Shown: positions 34,601-47,252 of the stretch, in pieces
How positions within the stretch are numbered: the stretch's first letter is position 1
Layout: every line of letters starts with the position of its first letter
Assembly: GCA_021234155.1 (NCBI GenBank)
Contig: JAJEKV010000077.1
Location: 724,784-788,783, forward strand
Origin: Isoetes taiwanensis
Lineage: Eukaryota > Streptophyta > Lycopodiopsida > Isoetales > Isoetaceae
Direction of reading: 5' to 3'
Length of the DNA: 64,000 nucleotides
The notes under the pieces: generated by a model
Told to the model about the DNA's origin: nothing
What the model saw: only the letters and a program-made list of their open reading frames with translations
Databases searched by the model: none
Position numbers and translations under genes: made by a program

Positions 34601-34793
34601 CATTATTCATCCTCATTTACAAGTCACTTATTGTTAGATATAAAAGAAGTCATGTCAAAATTCCATTTATAAGTCAAGAACATTTTTATAGCAATTCATA
34701 TATAAGAGTTACACATTAATTTAAGGTACATGATAATACATAGAAGTGAAGACGTTCAATACAATTTAGAAGATAAGTGAAAACAGAAAATGT

Positions 34794-36300
34794 TCATCTT
34801 CGATGCCCCTTCATCGATTTGAAGAAGTTCTTGACATCCCCCGAAGTGAAGTCCTTTCTTGGGACGTTCCATAAGATATTTCTAGAAGATCCCCCTTCGA
34901 TGGCTCGAACCATTTGGGGTGCAGGGAGTTCGGGTGTCATTGCCGCCACTACCGTCAATGTTTCGTCCCTGAGGTGGCCCCTGGCGAAGTCGAGGCAGTG
35001 GAGTGCCACGGATCTCTTAAAGAGAATGATATGATCCATTACGGATTGGCTTTTGGCGTCCGCCTCAAGCCAAAGAGTGCTATGAGGAGCGCCACCGACT
35101 CTTCTCCTTGTGGGGCTGAACTCCCCGCGGAAAACTATCATCGCCCTTTCGAGGATTTGGAAGATAGTACCCGAAAGTGCTTTACCCTTTCCTATGGCCT
35201 TCAACCTGCGGCCCTTTCTCCCGAAGCCGCTTCGGGCCAGACGCCTAATGCCAAGAGGTCTTCATGGTCCCTCCACATGGTAGTTGGCGCTCTGGGTTGA
35301 TGCTCTTGGATGCCTCCCGCATACTCCCGGAACGAACTGCTCGGCTAGAGCTTGGGCATCTTCCCGGTTTATACAATCCTCTGAATTTCTTGAAACTCCT
35401 CCTCTGGGATGATTGGTTCTGATTGACGATACATCTCCCTTATCTGCTCATAGGCTGCTATATCGACATTGTCTCCCCGGCGTAAAAGTGTCGCTCTACT
35501 AGCTCCCTTGGGATTTCCTGATAGGAGTAGTCGATGAAGTCGCTTTGCTGCTCCTTTGCCATCAAGCCTAGGAGCTCGTCGATTCTGAGCCCTTCTTCTT
35601 GGCAGTATGGAAGATTGAGGATGTCGTTTGCCAAGATGTACTCCTCTCCATCTATGACTATTGGCAATAGGGCTAGGCACTTTGATTTCGATCATCGTGG
35701 CTTGCTATTCGCCTCTCCATCCTTGTCGCCTCTCGCTTTCCCAACACGGGTTTTCTTCCCCTAGTTGCTCGTAATCTCGCTTTCGATTTGCGGTCTTGGG
35801 GGCCCGATGCTATGCCATTTGTAACGTCTTGTGCTGACTTCGATCTCATGGATCCGGATTTGCTCCCTTAAATTATTGTCGAAAGTGGCTAGGTCCAAAG
35901 GGTGAATTGAAGGCTCTCCCACCCTATTGATCTTATCTTATACCGCATGAATAGAGCGAGGGCTGCATGTGCCGAGAGGTATCTATGCTATTATTGTGCT
36001 TGCAAAAGGGCATGCTTCTTGTCCTATCCCATACCGGTGCTTGCCCTTGGATCCTCCCTCTAAGGCTTGGTTGTTTAATCTAGGATACCCATTTCCCTCC
36101 CCTAGGCGACAAGCTAACTTCCTGGCGGGGATCTCTTTGGTCATATTGGCAAATGATGTCCGTGATAGAAGGGTGTCTGGTCAAGGCGCGTGGAGATCAA
36201 AGAGGTGGTCGAACACATGGAAGGCCACGTCACAGGAAAATTATGGATATGGTTGGCAGCATCATACCATCGGACAAAGCTACTGGGCACCATAAAGTAG
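34794..36300 (-). pseudogene. Unrecognised broken coding region, about 1.5 kb
   Basis: Coding-like minus-strand frames run in order from about 36300 to 34794: LREQIRIHEIEVSTRRYKWH, PIVIDGEEYILANDILNLPY, LRIDELLGLMAKEQQSDFID, REMYRQSEPIIPEEEF, then FRGEFSPTRRRVGGAPHSTL, MDHIILFKRSVALHCLDFAR, APQMVRAIEGGSSRNILWNV and a stop at 34794. I recognise no family. It sits between the chromovirus gag and the palindrome-bearing tract at 36.5-37.1 kb, on the same strand, so it may be an extra ORF of that or a nested retroelement, or the gag of an unfamiliar one. Residue choice looks protein-like rather than random. Confidence 0.5.
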
Positions 36301-37200
36301 AAATAGGTATAGAAAATGGCTTGGAAAGATTGATGAGAGCTTAGGAAATCGCCTAAGATGACAAGAGCAGTTCTGGTGAAGGGAAAATGGCAAATGAGGC
36401 CCCTTTTTATAGACTAGGGTTGCCTCTGGTTCTGTGCACAAGGGTTCTTGATAGAACAACTTTTGTTCTAAGGCTATGGATGTCCAAATGAGCTACCATG
36501 AAGTGCAAATCTAAGCAAAACAAGGCAAGAAACACTACATGGCAGTTTGCTGGGTCAAATTTGGCCAATCCAGACCAAAATGGGTCAACCTGGGTCGATT
36601 CGCTAATTAGCTCGGTTTTAACGCAGAGGCGATTTAGGCCGGATCGCCCCTTTGATTTGATTTGGGAGTTTATTAGGCATTTCTAGGAGTTGTAAGATGC
36701 TAACATGCCTATTTGCATGGATTCTAATCTAGCTAGCAACTTGTTTCAAGCAAAATGAACATCTAAAAGTGTCAATTTGAGGTAACCGGGTCGATTCGCG
36801 CGAACACGCCCTGCGTCGCGAACGCAGATGCATTCGGCGCGGATCGGCCCGGTTTGGCCAGAACTTGCCATTTTTAGATGATTCTTTGTTGAAATTAACT
36901 TCTAAACTGGGTTCCTAAGCAATTTCTAAGCAATTTACTCTCTTTTAGCACAAAATTTCAATCACTTTTGTCCCAAATCCTGGTACCCGGGTTGATTCGC
37001 GCGAAAACACTCTGCGTCGCGACCGCAGATTTGGCGCGAATCGACCCGGTTTGGCCGATTTTTGAGCCAAAATTGATTTCTTTGTGCTGGAACCTATGCT
37101 ACTTAACTATTACAAGCATTTTAAGCTTTATACAAAAAAATGTACTACAATCTAACTTACTTAATTACATTTTCATACCATAATACAATCAAATTACAGA
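36301..37200. promoter_or_regulatory. LTR-like tract with three GC-rich palindromes
   Basis: Three related palindromes lie at about 36589-36650 (degenerate), 36786-36852 and 36987-37049, about 200 bp apart. The best two pair 14 of 16 and 15 of 16 bases in the outer stem (CCGGGTCGATTCGCGC type) and contain a second inner stem CTGCG/CGCAG. The surroundings are AT-rich and non-coding. It may be the LTR or leader of the minus-strand element to the left. Confidence 0.55.
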
Positions 37201-40200
37201 GAACAAGGTGCTGCGCACGAAGGGTTGCCCTCTACGGCCGGAGGGTGAAGTGGCTTAAATCATAGTTCAAAGGTATGCTTTGTCAATCAATAAAAATTGC
37301 TACTTCAAGACAATAGAATATATGATACTTGTTTCTTATATGCCTAGTTTTTGCATCCAAAGGAGATTGCACACTTGGCACAGCTTGTAAAGAAGCATTT
37401 TGATTTCCCCATATTGAAGCCCTAGTTCACAATATTGACAATTGATTTGCCTTTAGCCAAGGAACTGTATTTGCTAAAAGTGTTGTATTCTTTGTGGAAA
37501 AGATGCAAAATATATCAACTGTATCTATTGTAAAAGGTTGCAAGGCACAACTATCGATGTTTGCTAGTGGTCTAAGAAGCTCCGGTCACTGCTTCTTACT
37601 ATGAACAAATGCGAGTCAAACCAAAAAGAATGTTTTGATAGTTAGTAAAGTACATTTTTTTAATTTGAAGGCTACATGAGATTGATGGCATTACCTAGTG
37701 GTCAGTCCAATACCACATTGAATTAGTAAAATTAGCTCAAATCTGAAGTCATTGAATTAGTAAAATTAGCTCAAATCTGAAGTTTGTCTGGTTGATATGG
37801 GAAAATCTTGCTTGTAGATCGGTAGAGTGTCTACTATGGTTTGTGAATGTGTTAGTAACCAATCTAGGCATCTTGTATCTGTAGAAGGCATCATCCTTGT
37901 TGCCAGCCCCAATGTTTAAAAGTGCCATCTTCAAAAAGTGTTTTTTAAGTTTTATGAAGACCGAAGATGAGAGAGCCAAAACTCTGAAAGTTTTTGATGG
38001 AGCTTTTTCTTGCTACCAAACACTGGGGACGCTACATACAGCTCTTCAACATTCAGATGGATAGACCCAGAGAGTTTATGTCTATTCTTCGTGGTGGGGG
38101 AGTATTTCCCAATACCAACCCCGGAATCTGAGCGACGACCTCACGACATAAAAGAATCCGATACAAAAGCTGGGGCGGCTGCCTTCCCGGCTCCCACATT
38201 CTCCATACATGCTAATAAGGGAAGATACATTATCCTAATAATCTTCCTAAACAAGGATGCTAGAATGGATCGATTTTCACGAAAAAGAATTGCTTGCAAT
38301 TCTAGCATTCGGAGAGCAGGACAACAAAGGCTTGAGGACTTACAGTGTTGTCGAAGCTAGCCAGAACGCTTTGCGATGAAGAGAAGAATCGAGTGCACAG
38401 CGGGCGAGGATAGAAAAGATCTCACATGCTTACCATCTCGAGGAAGGATCTTGCAGAGTAACTAAGGCTATAATCGAAGGAAAAGTCCATCTGTTGTATC
38501 GGTCTTTGGACCCCTTCGGTTTTAGGAGTTGCCAAAAAAATCTAGCAGCTATAAAATCCATTGTTGAACAATTACAAGTTCTTGGAGTTCACCGCCTTCG
38601 AATCGTGAGAGAATGGTGCCCAACCTTCTTGGGCATAGGTTGGAAGCCCTTGTAAATGTTTGGTCGCTTAATCTAAAAGCATGTAGTAATAACAATGCCC
38701 AAACATTGTTAGGCTTTTACTTGGAAACATGTAGACAATTCACACGCATGCACCTACCGTCAACACTGAACACACCTAAAACTGCAATGAACCTAAACCT
38801 TAAGCCTAGCATGCAATCTTGGCCATCTTCCGGCATCAAATTTCGCACATTGGATCACTTTTCTTTTAGATTCTGTTATTCTTTAAAAGAAGGTATGGAA
38901 GATGCGGCATAATCATATAGGGGATAGCAATTGCATATTGAGGTTTGCATAGGTTGTGTGTCAATATTGACTTTTGATTTTGTCATAGGGGCATGTGTCA
39001 ATGCCTATAGGGCATAGTAGAGATTGTTTACGTTCAACATGGAAGGAATAATTTGATATATCAACCGCTAAAAGATGTCTTTTTGCATTTTAAGTTAATT
39101 TTTTATTATTCTTATGTTATAGCTAAAAGATGTCTTCTTGCATTTTAAGTTAATTTTTTATTATTCTTATGTTATAGTAACATGTTTATAAAAATGTCAC
39201 TCATTGGCTAGAAATTAAAGTGGAGTTTGGATGTTTTGTAACACATTCATAAAAATGTGGCATGTCTATAGGGTATGACGTTTATGATTATCTAAACTGG
39301 GCTTACATATCTTCACCAACATCTATGAAGTAACAAACTCAAGTTGATTGAATTCCAACATGTTGTTTATGTTTCGAAATCCCCAAGTGCTTATGCTTGT
39401 TCTTATGCTTTGAATGCCATCACAAAAAGAGCTCTGCTATAAATACCTAAACTACCATGGTTGATCCATTGGTGATCAATATCTCTCAGTTAACATGATC
39501 ACCAATTCTGTTGTTTGCATAAACAATTTGCGCACAAAATCAAGCCCCATTGAAGCAACTACACAAAATTATTGCCTGGTCATATTACTTAGACCATTAG
39601 GAAAAATTAAAATAAAACCTGAAAGCTGAAGATGTCACAACTATACAGATCTTTATGAAAAATACATGTCTTACAAATGTTCTTAAGATATATCTATGAT
39701 TAGACAAATCAAATTGTAACAAACTGGCTAGAAGAAACATGTGTAGTATAATGTGTAGTATATATGCAACAGCTCGAAGTAGTGACTTTGATGCCACAGT
39801 GTTAATTGATTTCTCATATAGAACATACTCGCCAAATGTGAGAATACAGATTAATCACTATTAAAGCTATGAACTAAGAATCTATAAACAGAGTCTATAA
39901 ACATCCTATATTATAATTTTTCAAACCTATAGGGAACTCTGTGATTCTAGATTGGCACAATCTTAGATCATTTTGCATTTTTACATTATCTCAATCATCT
40001 CAATGGGGAGATATCCACATGACAAATCCAGGACAGTAAAACAGATCACAATTGCTGGGATGAATGAACCATAAAGCTCAAATTTTACTCTGATTGTTTT
40101 TCTCCATATTTGGATCTAAGATGTAAAGTATGTCAAACCATATTTTGATTGTTGAACAATGCTGTCGGTGACATCCAAGTTTAGGGGATAATGTCAAGCA

Positions 40201-41501
40201 TCCAAGTTTAGGGGATAATGTCGAATGAATGAATGGAATCTTGTCTAGAATCCGATATCTGTCGCTTATACAGCAGATGTACAGTAATGCCTTAACTTTG
40301 TACATGAGCTACGTCTGAAGTGAAGTCCAGTATAGTTCACCAAGAACCGTTGTTATACACCTGCAAAATAAGATCAGTTTGCTACTGCGGTCAACAAATA
40401 TGTTTCAAGTGTAAAATACAGAAAAATCATGGTTCATCTATTCTGCAGGTCCATGTCTGAGTCCTTCAGGAATCACTACCCGTTTGCTAAGATCAGGAGG
40501 CCCAATGCTACAAACATAAAAAAGACCGGGTAAATTGCCAGGATTTTCCTGCTTGGAGGAACTGCTGTGCTAACATATGGATATACAGCCCAAGAACTCC
40601 AAGAGAGGGTAGCAAATACAATGATCGATTTCAGTATTTTGTTCCTGATAAACACACAAATAATTGCTCCTATGTCTAAAAGGAAATAGGCAATAGCCTA
40701 CCATACTCAAACTTTGAAAGAAATTTACTGGCCACCCTGCAAGTATTCAAAGACGTCAAACATTTCACAATAATTTCTGCTACATTACCTGTTGTTATTA
40801 CTCTTCCACATATTTCGCTTTACCTCCTTAGAAGAAAACGTTTCAGTGCTTCGAACATATCAAAAGCACAGCATTCACTGTCAGTGATACAGCACCAGAT
40901 GAAAGCATAGCAAAAACAATAGCAAATACTGCAGACTGCAGTTCAATATGAGATCAGTGCAATTGGAACAGTTTAACATATTTACAACTTATAACAGTTC
41001 CCAAGACTCCGTTTTAGATTTCTTTCCCTTCCCTTTTTCTTGAAACTGGTAGTTACAAATTATTCTGCTGTCATGTACCATATTTACTTCCAAGCAACTA
41101 CACCATGTTGTGCTAAAAAGGACTAAAGTTTCCTGCATACAAACATATATCCTTATTGTTGTATCAATAAGTGCATAAATCCTTCTTCTGATGCAAAGAA
41201 TACAGGTGGCCAGACTCATTGACCAAGTGCCTGTATCAAAGGTTCTCTACTACAATTTCAACTTTTCAAAATTGAATATATATCTTATATTTCTACCCAA
41301 AAATTCCATACTAAAGTTTTCGACATGGAAGAAGGATCTCAACTGAGCCAAAGGGAGCGTGCATTCTCTAGACTACGCTGCTCTGTGTCATATTCCCTCC
41401 ACCTTTCAATGAAATCAACAAATTAAAAATAGTGCAAGTATTAAGAATTTTTTAAATGAAACGTACTTCCTCTGCTGCAGAGGGTGCTGACGTTCGGAAG
41501 C
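37201..41501. other. Intergenic, no gene recognised
   Basis: AT-rich. Small tandem duplications occur at 37716-37783 (34-bp unit), 39067-39176 (55-bp unit) and 40172-40225 (27-bp unit). The open frame at 38010-38360 (plus) has no recognisable domain. Confidence 0.5.
39067..39176. repeat. 55-bp tandem duplication
   Basis: GCTAAAAGATGTCTT starts at 39067 and 39122; the copies differ by about one base. Confidence 0.9.
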
Positions 41502-41663
41502 TCAGAGTCTGCGTTGGGTGTCCATCCAATGGATGTCCTGGCCACGAAGCTGCTGGAGATGGACATGCCAGGCAGCATCCTCCTCCCGCAATGCTCTGTT
41601 AATGCCACTATCTAAGGACGTAAGGAATGCATGGGCAACGTCTCCGGCAGTGCTGCCCGCCAT
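41502..41663 (-). CDS. Short unidentified ORF, 53 codons
   Basis: ATG at 41663 and TGA at 41502; begins MAGSTAGDVAHAFLTSLDSG and continues with an acidic, Trp/His-containing segment (REEDAAWHVHLQQLRG). The local GC content is higher than that of the flanks and the start context (CACCATGGCG) is good, so it could be a first exon of a host gene. No family recognised. Confidence 0.3.
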   Translation of the reverse strand: MAGSTAGDVAHAFLTSLDSGINRALREEDAAWHVHLQQLRGQDIHWMDTQRRL

Positions 41664-41729
41664 GGTGCAGCTGCATGCTGCTTCAAATAGTTTCTCGCAG
41701 ATAGGCTACTGGGTTATGTATCTGATGCA

Positions 41730-42085
41730 GATACAGTATCAGATAAGGGGATGAAAGAAAAAAAATAAAGAAAAGCTTCAAGAGAGTCACCTCAAGCTCA
41801 TCTGAAATTGCAGAGCGGCCGATTTTCACTCTAAGAAGTAGCAGCATAGCCATTGAAACCTATTTTCGCTGCTCATTATATGATGCTGCTAACGCATGAT
41901 GTTGTCCTGCATTAAGAAGATATACAGTATCAGATAAGGGGATGAAAGAAGAAAAATAAAGAAAAGCTTCAACAGAGTCGTCCTGAACATCTCAAGTTCC
42001 TCTCAAACTGCAAAGCGGACGATTTTCACTCTAAGAAGTGGCAACATAGCCATTAAAGCCTATTTTCGCTGCAAGGAGTGGCTGC
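41730..42085. repeat. 191-bp tandem duplication
   Basis: TACAGTATCAGATAAGGGG occurs at 41732 and 41923. Both copies continue with ATGAAAGAA, GAAAAGCTTCAA, CGATTTTCACTCTAAGAAG and CTATTTTCGCTGC. The same pair recurs, diverged, at about 50417-50740. Confidence 0.85.
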
Positions 42086-42283
42086 CATAGCCATCGAACC
42101 CAAAGCTCTGACCATAACCTTAGTGATGCCATAGCTTACCAGATTCCCTATTCCGGATGCCATAGCCAGCCCTCTCTAAAAAGTGAGATTCAGTAGAAAC
42201 CGGTTACCCAGTTTGCACAGCCTCCGCCCAACGACACTCGCGACCTGGCATTTACAGGCAACAAGAGGTTTTTAGCAGTCACC

Positions 42284-42325
42284 AGCATATCTTAGGTATA
42301 TTCTAGCATATACCTAGGATATGCT
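42284..42325. other. Near-perfect hairpin, 18-bp stem
   Basis: AGCATATCTTAGGTATAT pairs with ATATACCTAGGATATGCT at 17 of 18 positions around the loop TCTAGC. A slightly eroded copy lies at 50946-50986. It precedes the 5' LTR by about 410 bp. Confidence 0.8.
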
Positions 42326-42343
42326 AAAAACCCCCATAAACGA

Positions 42344-42368
42344 GGGTTTGCCCCCCTAGGGGCAACCC
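42344..42368. other. GC-rich hairpin
   Basis: GGGTTTGCCCC and GGGGCAACCC pair around CCCTA-type loop bases. It lies 18 bp after the previous hairpin and is also found, shortened, near 51003-51024. Confidence 0.65.
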
Positions 42369-42737
42369 AAAAAGGAACATATATATGGGTCTAAGCACAA
42401 TGGTGGGGGATACTTTTTATGTCGGCGACACATGGTGCTTGTGCTATGCTTTAAAAACAATTTTCTTTGTATAAAAATTAAATTTTTTTTTTTTGATATT
42501 TTTCTCTAACACGCATTTATATTTCGCCTTAGAATAAAAAACGGACTTCTAGAAAAAATGATAAAAATAAAAAAAAGATTTATTAAGTCTTGGTGCTATG
42601 CTTGGATTTTTGAAAATGCCCAAACTACGTTTATGGGTTTACCCATATATGAAAAAAAGATTAACTACATTGAAAATTTTTAATATTAAGATAATTACAA
42701 AAACTTGAGGCCTTTAGGGTCTCTCTTTGCGGATTAT

Positions 42738-45158
42738 TGTTGCCCATTTCTGGCAACATGGACGAGCATCTATTATCAAAAAACTTTTGTTTCATCTATA
42801 TTTCCTCTAAGGAAAAGTTTCAGGCTATTGTGATCCCATTAGAGTTTGGAAGACATTTGACCAAGTTTGGAAGGCATTGGGGATCTCCTTTTATAGCCTA
42901 ATCTTTTCCTTGAGGTAAAACACCTTTTAGACACATTCCCATTTGTTTAACATTTTCCTTTGATTTGAAGACCAGGCAAAGGCTATAGCAAGATTATCAA
43001 GGAAGCACAAGATGTTTTACCAAAGCTCAAACTTATGAAGCTTGCTTGAGTTTCATTAGTAGTTTGAAGTCACACACATAAGGAGGCCATCTTGGAAATG
43101 AAACGTGCTCTTATTCTAGCCTTGAAGTTTGGAAGACCCTTATAGAAGTTTGGAAGACCCTTAGGCTTTGAGCAAACGTATCTTCACTATGAGGTATGAT
43201 TTGAGCATTAGAGACAATCCGAGATGAAATCAAGTGCTCTGAGAGGTACCCATCTTGTCTTCATTCCATATCCACCCTTTTATGTCCTATGAACCTTTTA
43301 TAACCTTTCTTTCACCATTTTTTCCACTTTTGAGACCTTTTCCCATCATTTCACTACCCATTTTTTATTGATCCTACCTTCAATTGAGAATTGCCCCCTA
43401 ATGATCTTGAAAAACTTCAAAGGCAAGAAAACTCTTTTTTCATTCTCATTTCATCTTCCTAAACCCTAGTATAGCCTGTTTACACCCTTTTCCCATCTTA
43501 TTCCCATGACTTTTCACCATCCCTATGTTGCAATATTCATTGACCATGGGTCAAAATGGACAAAAATTCAAATGTTTCGAGTTTGACTTGAAAACCTTCT
43601 AGATGGGAAGCTTGGCAAAAAGAGCTAACTTGGCCTTTTAAATTTGAAAAAAAACCCTTGGGAAGGCCTTCAAAATTGGATTCTTGGGATCGTGCCAAAA
43701 ATAAAAAAACTATTCTAGCCTATCTACCTGTCTATTTACGCATAGTTCAGGTCACCCCCAATTTTTCCACGTGGCGGCCAGGGGGGCGGTTCTGGTGGGT
43801 GTCCCCTCTGGCACGCGTAAATTTAATAGTGGGGTCAACACTATTCCTTATATCTGAAAATTTTGCCGTTCGTTTTTGCACGTGGGATATATCACATTCG
43901 AAAATTTTCGACGAACCCTAGAAAATAGGGAAAGCTGCTAAATTGACCAATTGGGTGCCATAATTTGATTGAATCCGTAATTTTTTCTCCGAGATCAACT
44001 CTGAACCTTTCCGAGACCTTAGGGACCCTCTGTAATTTTTGATGGTGAAATTGCTCAAATTTGACCTTAAATCACTGTAGGGAGAACTAGTTTCATTGGG
44101 AAAACGGTTCTTAAACCGGCATTCTGAGATCAAATGGGGCGTCCCCTCGAGAGATAGACCTCGTGATCTTGGCGCTTGCTATTATCTTGATCTGCTCTAC
44201 TTCAGATTTTGCTTTCGTTACGCTTTCGAAATTGAATGATCTGTCAGGTGTGATTAGTTCGACATTGAGGCACTTCGGTTACAACTCAAATAATCATTTC
44301 ATTTAGCTTCATTGGTAGATCTGAGATTCTCTAGAGGCTCGAGACGGACACGGGAATTAAGCCCTCAAGCACTATTATATTCTAAGCTTTGGTAATGCGG
44401 GGTTGACCACTATCAAATTTTTGTATTACATTATTATATTATGATAATGCATAGTCTTTACTGGAAAATTATTGTCATCATTATACATTCATCTTTGGTA
44501 ATTCTGCATTGTTTTTCAAAGCTAAAACTAAAAAGCTAAGCCAAAAATATTTATTCCAAGTTATATTCTCTTTAGGAAGTTGCATTCCATCTTCACAAAA
44601 AAACATTAGAAACCTATACATTCAAAGAAAACATATAAAAGAACTTCTCTTCCATGGTATTCACGGTGGTTATGCTTTTCTCGAGGCTTTGGCTACTTAG
44701 AGAAAAACTAAAACATCTTTTGCTATTTAAACCCTATGCACGTGATCTAGGGGCTATTAAGTTACTTGCACGAGATCCCAACTCAAAATTCCTTATCAAG
44801 CTCCATCGCAAAATTTGGCTCTGTTTTGGCTTTGGCCAACTTTTTGACCGACTTTGACCTAGATTTTCGGCCTTCCCCCTATTCAAATCAAGTCAAATCT
44901 TCACCATCGGAGTTTCCCAGCTTGTTGATCATCTATACCACCAATCACATCTTGAAAATCTCACAAGGTGTGCACGCAAACCAATTTTTGCTGGAGTTTT
45001 CGGTTCGGGGACTCTAGTGATTTTGAAGAAACCATTATTTCAAAATGATTTTCTCGCTTCATATGTTGAGGATTGATCACCCTAAGTGATCGGAGGTCCT
45101 AACCAATTTGTTTGAGCTCCCTTGAGGTTAGACTAAAATTCGGTGTTTTAGGCTAACA
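42738..45158 (+). repeat. LTR, copy A
   Basis: Begins TGTTGCCC and ends GGCTAACA (TGTT...AACA). It matches the 3' LTR at 59761-62236 over its full length of about 2.4 kb. Preceded by ATTAT. Confidence 0.85.
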
Positions 45159-45199
45159 TTTTGGAGGTCCTAGGGATTTTCACACGGAAGTTGAACTCC

Positions 45200-46500
45200 A
45201 TGGCACCAAGAAAAAGACTGCTGAGCTGTCTGAGCAACTGAGGTAACAGTCAACCAGGATCTAGTAGGGGTAAGCATGAAAGTGGCTACCGGTTCCACGA
45301 CCAAATGTTACAAATGTTTACGCTTTGCCTTTTTCCTCCACAAGCTCCTTACCAATTTGAGCTCACTATACTGTTTCTTCCCTTGCTATGATTCTTCCAT
45401 GAATGCTAACCATTTCTTGAAAAATTTTGAAGAATATTATGAGGAGCATGGAAAGAAGAAAGGTACCGGTGTTTCTTTGAGTTTATCAAATGCATGAAAG
45501 GTGATGAGGCCGGATCTGGTTGGATTTGAACTGTCAATAGGTACTAAGTGGGATGAATTGGAACAAAGGTTTACGTCAAGGTTTGGTAAGACTACTTCAC
45601 CCCAGGATCTTGTTTTGAGCTTAATTCCTTTTTCTATTAAATCGGTGAAAGTGTGAAACGGTATGTGGAAAATTTAACTCTTATTTCTTTGGTGTGTAAT
45701 AGGAACCATGTTTCCCACTCAACTTTGCATCGGGTTGCTTCCTTTATCGGAGGTTTGATGTCGGGCCTAAGATTTAGAAAGTTATTAAAACTTCAAAAGT
45801 TTGGTGAGCTAGATTCAATCCATAAGACATTTGTAAAAGGCTGTAGATTTAGTAGAAATGCTAAGCTATTTGCGATGAAGAAGTCGAGATCCATTCTACC
45901 CTCCTCATCATGATCTTGCACAAGTTACATTATGCTAATCTCGCTTTGTGTATGCGATTCGGAAGGAAAAGAAAAAGCCAAAAGGCTGAAGAGCTAGACC
46001 CTCGGGTTTAGAAGTGAAATCGAGATAAGTAAGGTGTCTGGAGCTCTTTTAGAAGTTATAAACAACTCATGGAGTTAAAAAATAGTAATAATGCTCTTTC
46101 TTCTAGCTCTGCCATACCTGAATGCACAAACTGTGGTAAACCCTATCATAGGGCTGAAAATTGCTTTGCAAGATCTTGTCCTAAATGCCACAAAAGGGGC
46201 CATTTTGGTAGAGAATGTCATTTGTTTGTTCTTTTTGCAAAGAGATAGGTCATGAAGAGAATTTAGTGTCAAGAATTACCTTGCAAAGCAAGAAAAAGGT
46301 AAACAGGTGTCCAATGTTAGTTTTATTGAGACTTGTCTTGAGAAGAACAAGAAAGAACAAGATGTTATGGTTGTGCAAAACGTGCTAGGCTCCATTAATT
46401 TACATCTGCAAGTTCTGTCCCACCAATTGTAGCTCCTAAGGTAACATTTCAGCCAAATCCTCAGGATATAGCTCCTCCCCCTGTTCAAAGGTATAAACAG
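45200..46500 (+). pseudogene. Tat-like gag, copy A
   Basis: ATG at 45200, only about 40 bp after the LTR, starts MAPRK. Capsid-like segments follow in broken frames: NANHFLKNFEEYYEEHGKKK, EFIKCMKGD-like, RYVENLTLISLVCNRN, HRVASFIGGLMSGLRFRK. Two zinc knuckles at 46123-46218, CTNCGKPYHRAENC and CPKCHKRGHFGREC, both fit C-x2-C-x4-H-x4-C, so the nucleocapsid is intact locally. Confidence 0.85.
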
Positions 46501-47252
46501 AAAGATTCTGAGCTTGATGAATTTGAATTACTTATGAAAAACTCCAAGGTTCTTGTAGATTTACTAACTTTATTAAGGATTGCACCATCATACAGGGAAA
46601 AGCTTATCAAGAATACCCAAAATGTTGGAGAAATTGCTGCTTGCTTTTTGCAACAACATTTCTGTAGCCTTACACGAGCACCAATGAAGATCGAGGGTGC
46701 TTTTATTTGTAGTGCTACTATAGGTACCTCCCATTTAGATAAGGTTTTGTTGGATGGAGGTTCCTCCCTAAATGTCATGCCTTATCATGTTATGAAAAAA
46801 CTTTGAATCTCAAAGTAGAAGACAACACTTCTATTGTTCTAAAATCCTTTTCCAATGCTAAGGTAGTACCAAAGGGAGTGGTGAGAAATGTGTCTGTTAA
46901 TACAGGGGGAATCATTGTCTTAGCTACATTTGTGGTTGTTGATTTTGAGAATGTTAACCATGCTAACATCTATGATTTATTATTGGGAAGAAGGTGGATG
47001 AAAACAGTAGATGCTAGGCCTATATGGTCTGAAGGTATTTGCACTATTTCAAATGGAGCAACTTCCATTAAACTGGTAAACCAAACTGACCCTTCTGCTA
47101 ACATTAGATTCATAGATGTGGATATTTTGCAGGAAGAAGAGTTAGGAGTTTACAGTTTAGGTCTAGATGTTGATATAAATGCAGAAGTTATCAACTTTGC
47201 TCATGTAGAGTTCCCGGATCCAAAAAGAAAACAAGGCCTACCTTTGGTTTGA
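46501..47252 (+). pseudogene. Tat-like aspartic protease region, copy A
   Basis: HLDKVLLDGGSSLNVMPYHV carries the active-site region with Asp-Gly-Gly in place of the common Asp-Thr/Ser-Gly. The frame shifts near 46803 and continues with VVVDFENVNHANIYDLLLGR and WMKTVDARPIWSEGIC. The same DGG variant is visible in copy B, so it is not a copy-specific error. Confidence 0.8.

Noticed and set aside
37201-41501. Possible genes in the quiet interval
   Set aside because: Several open frames of about 70-116 codons, none with a domain, splice pattern or codon signal I can defend.
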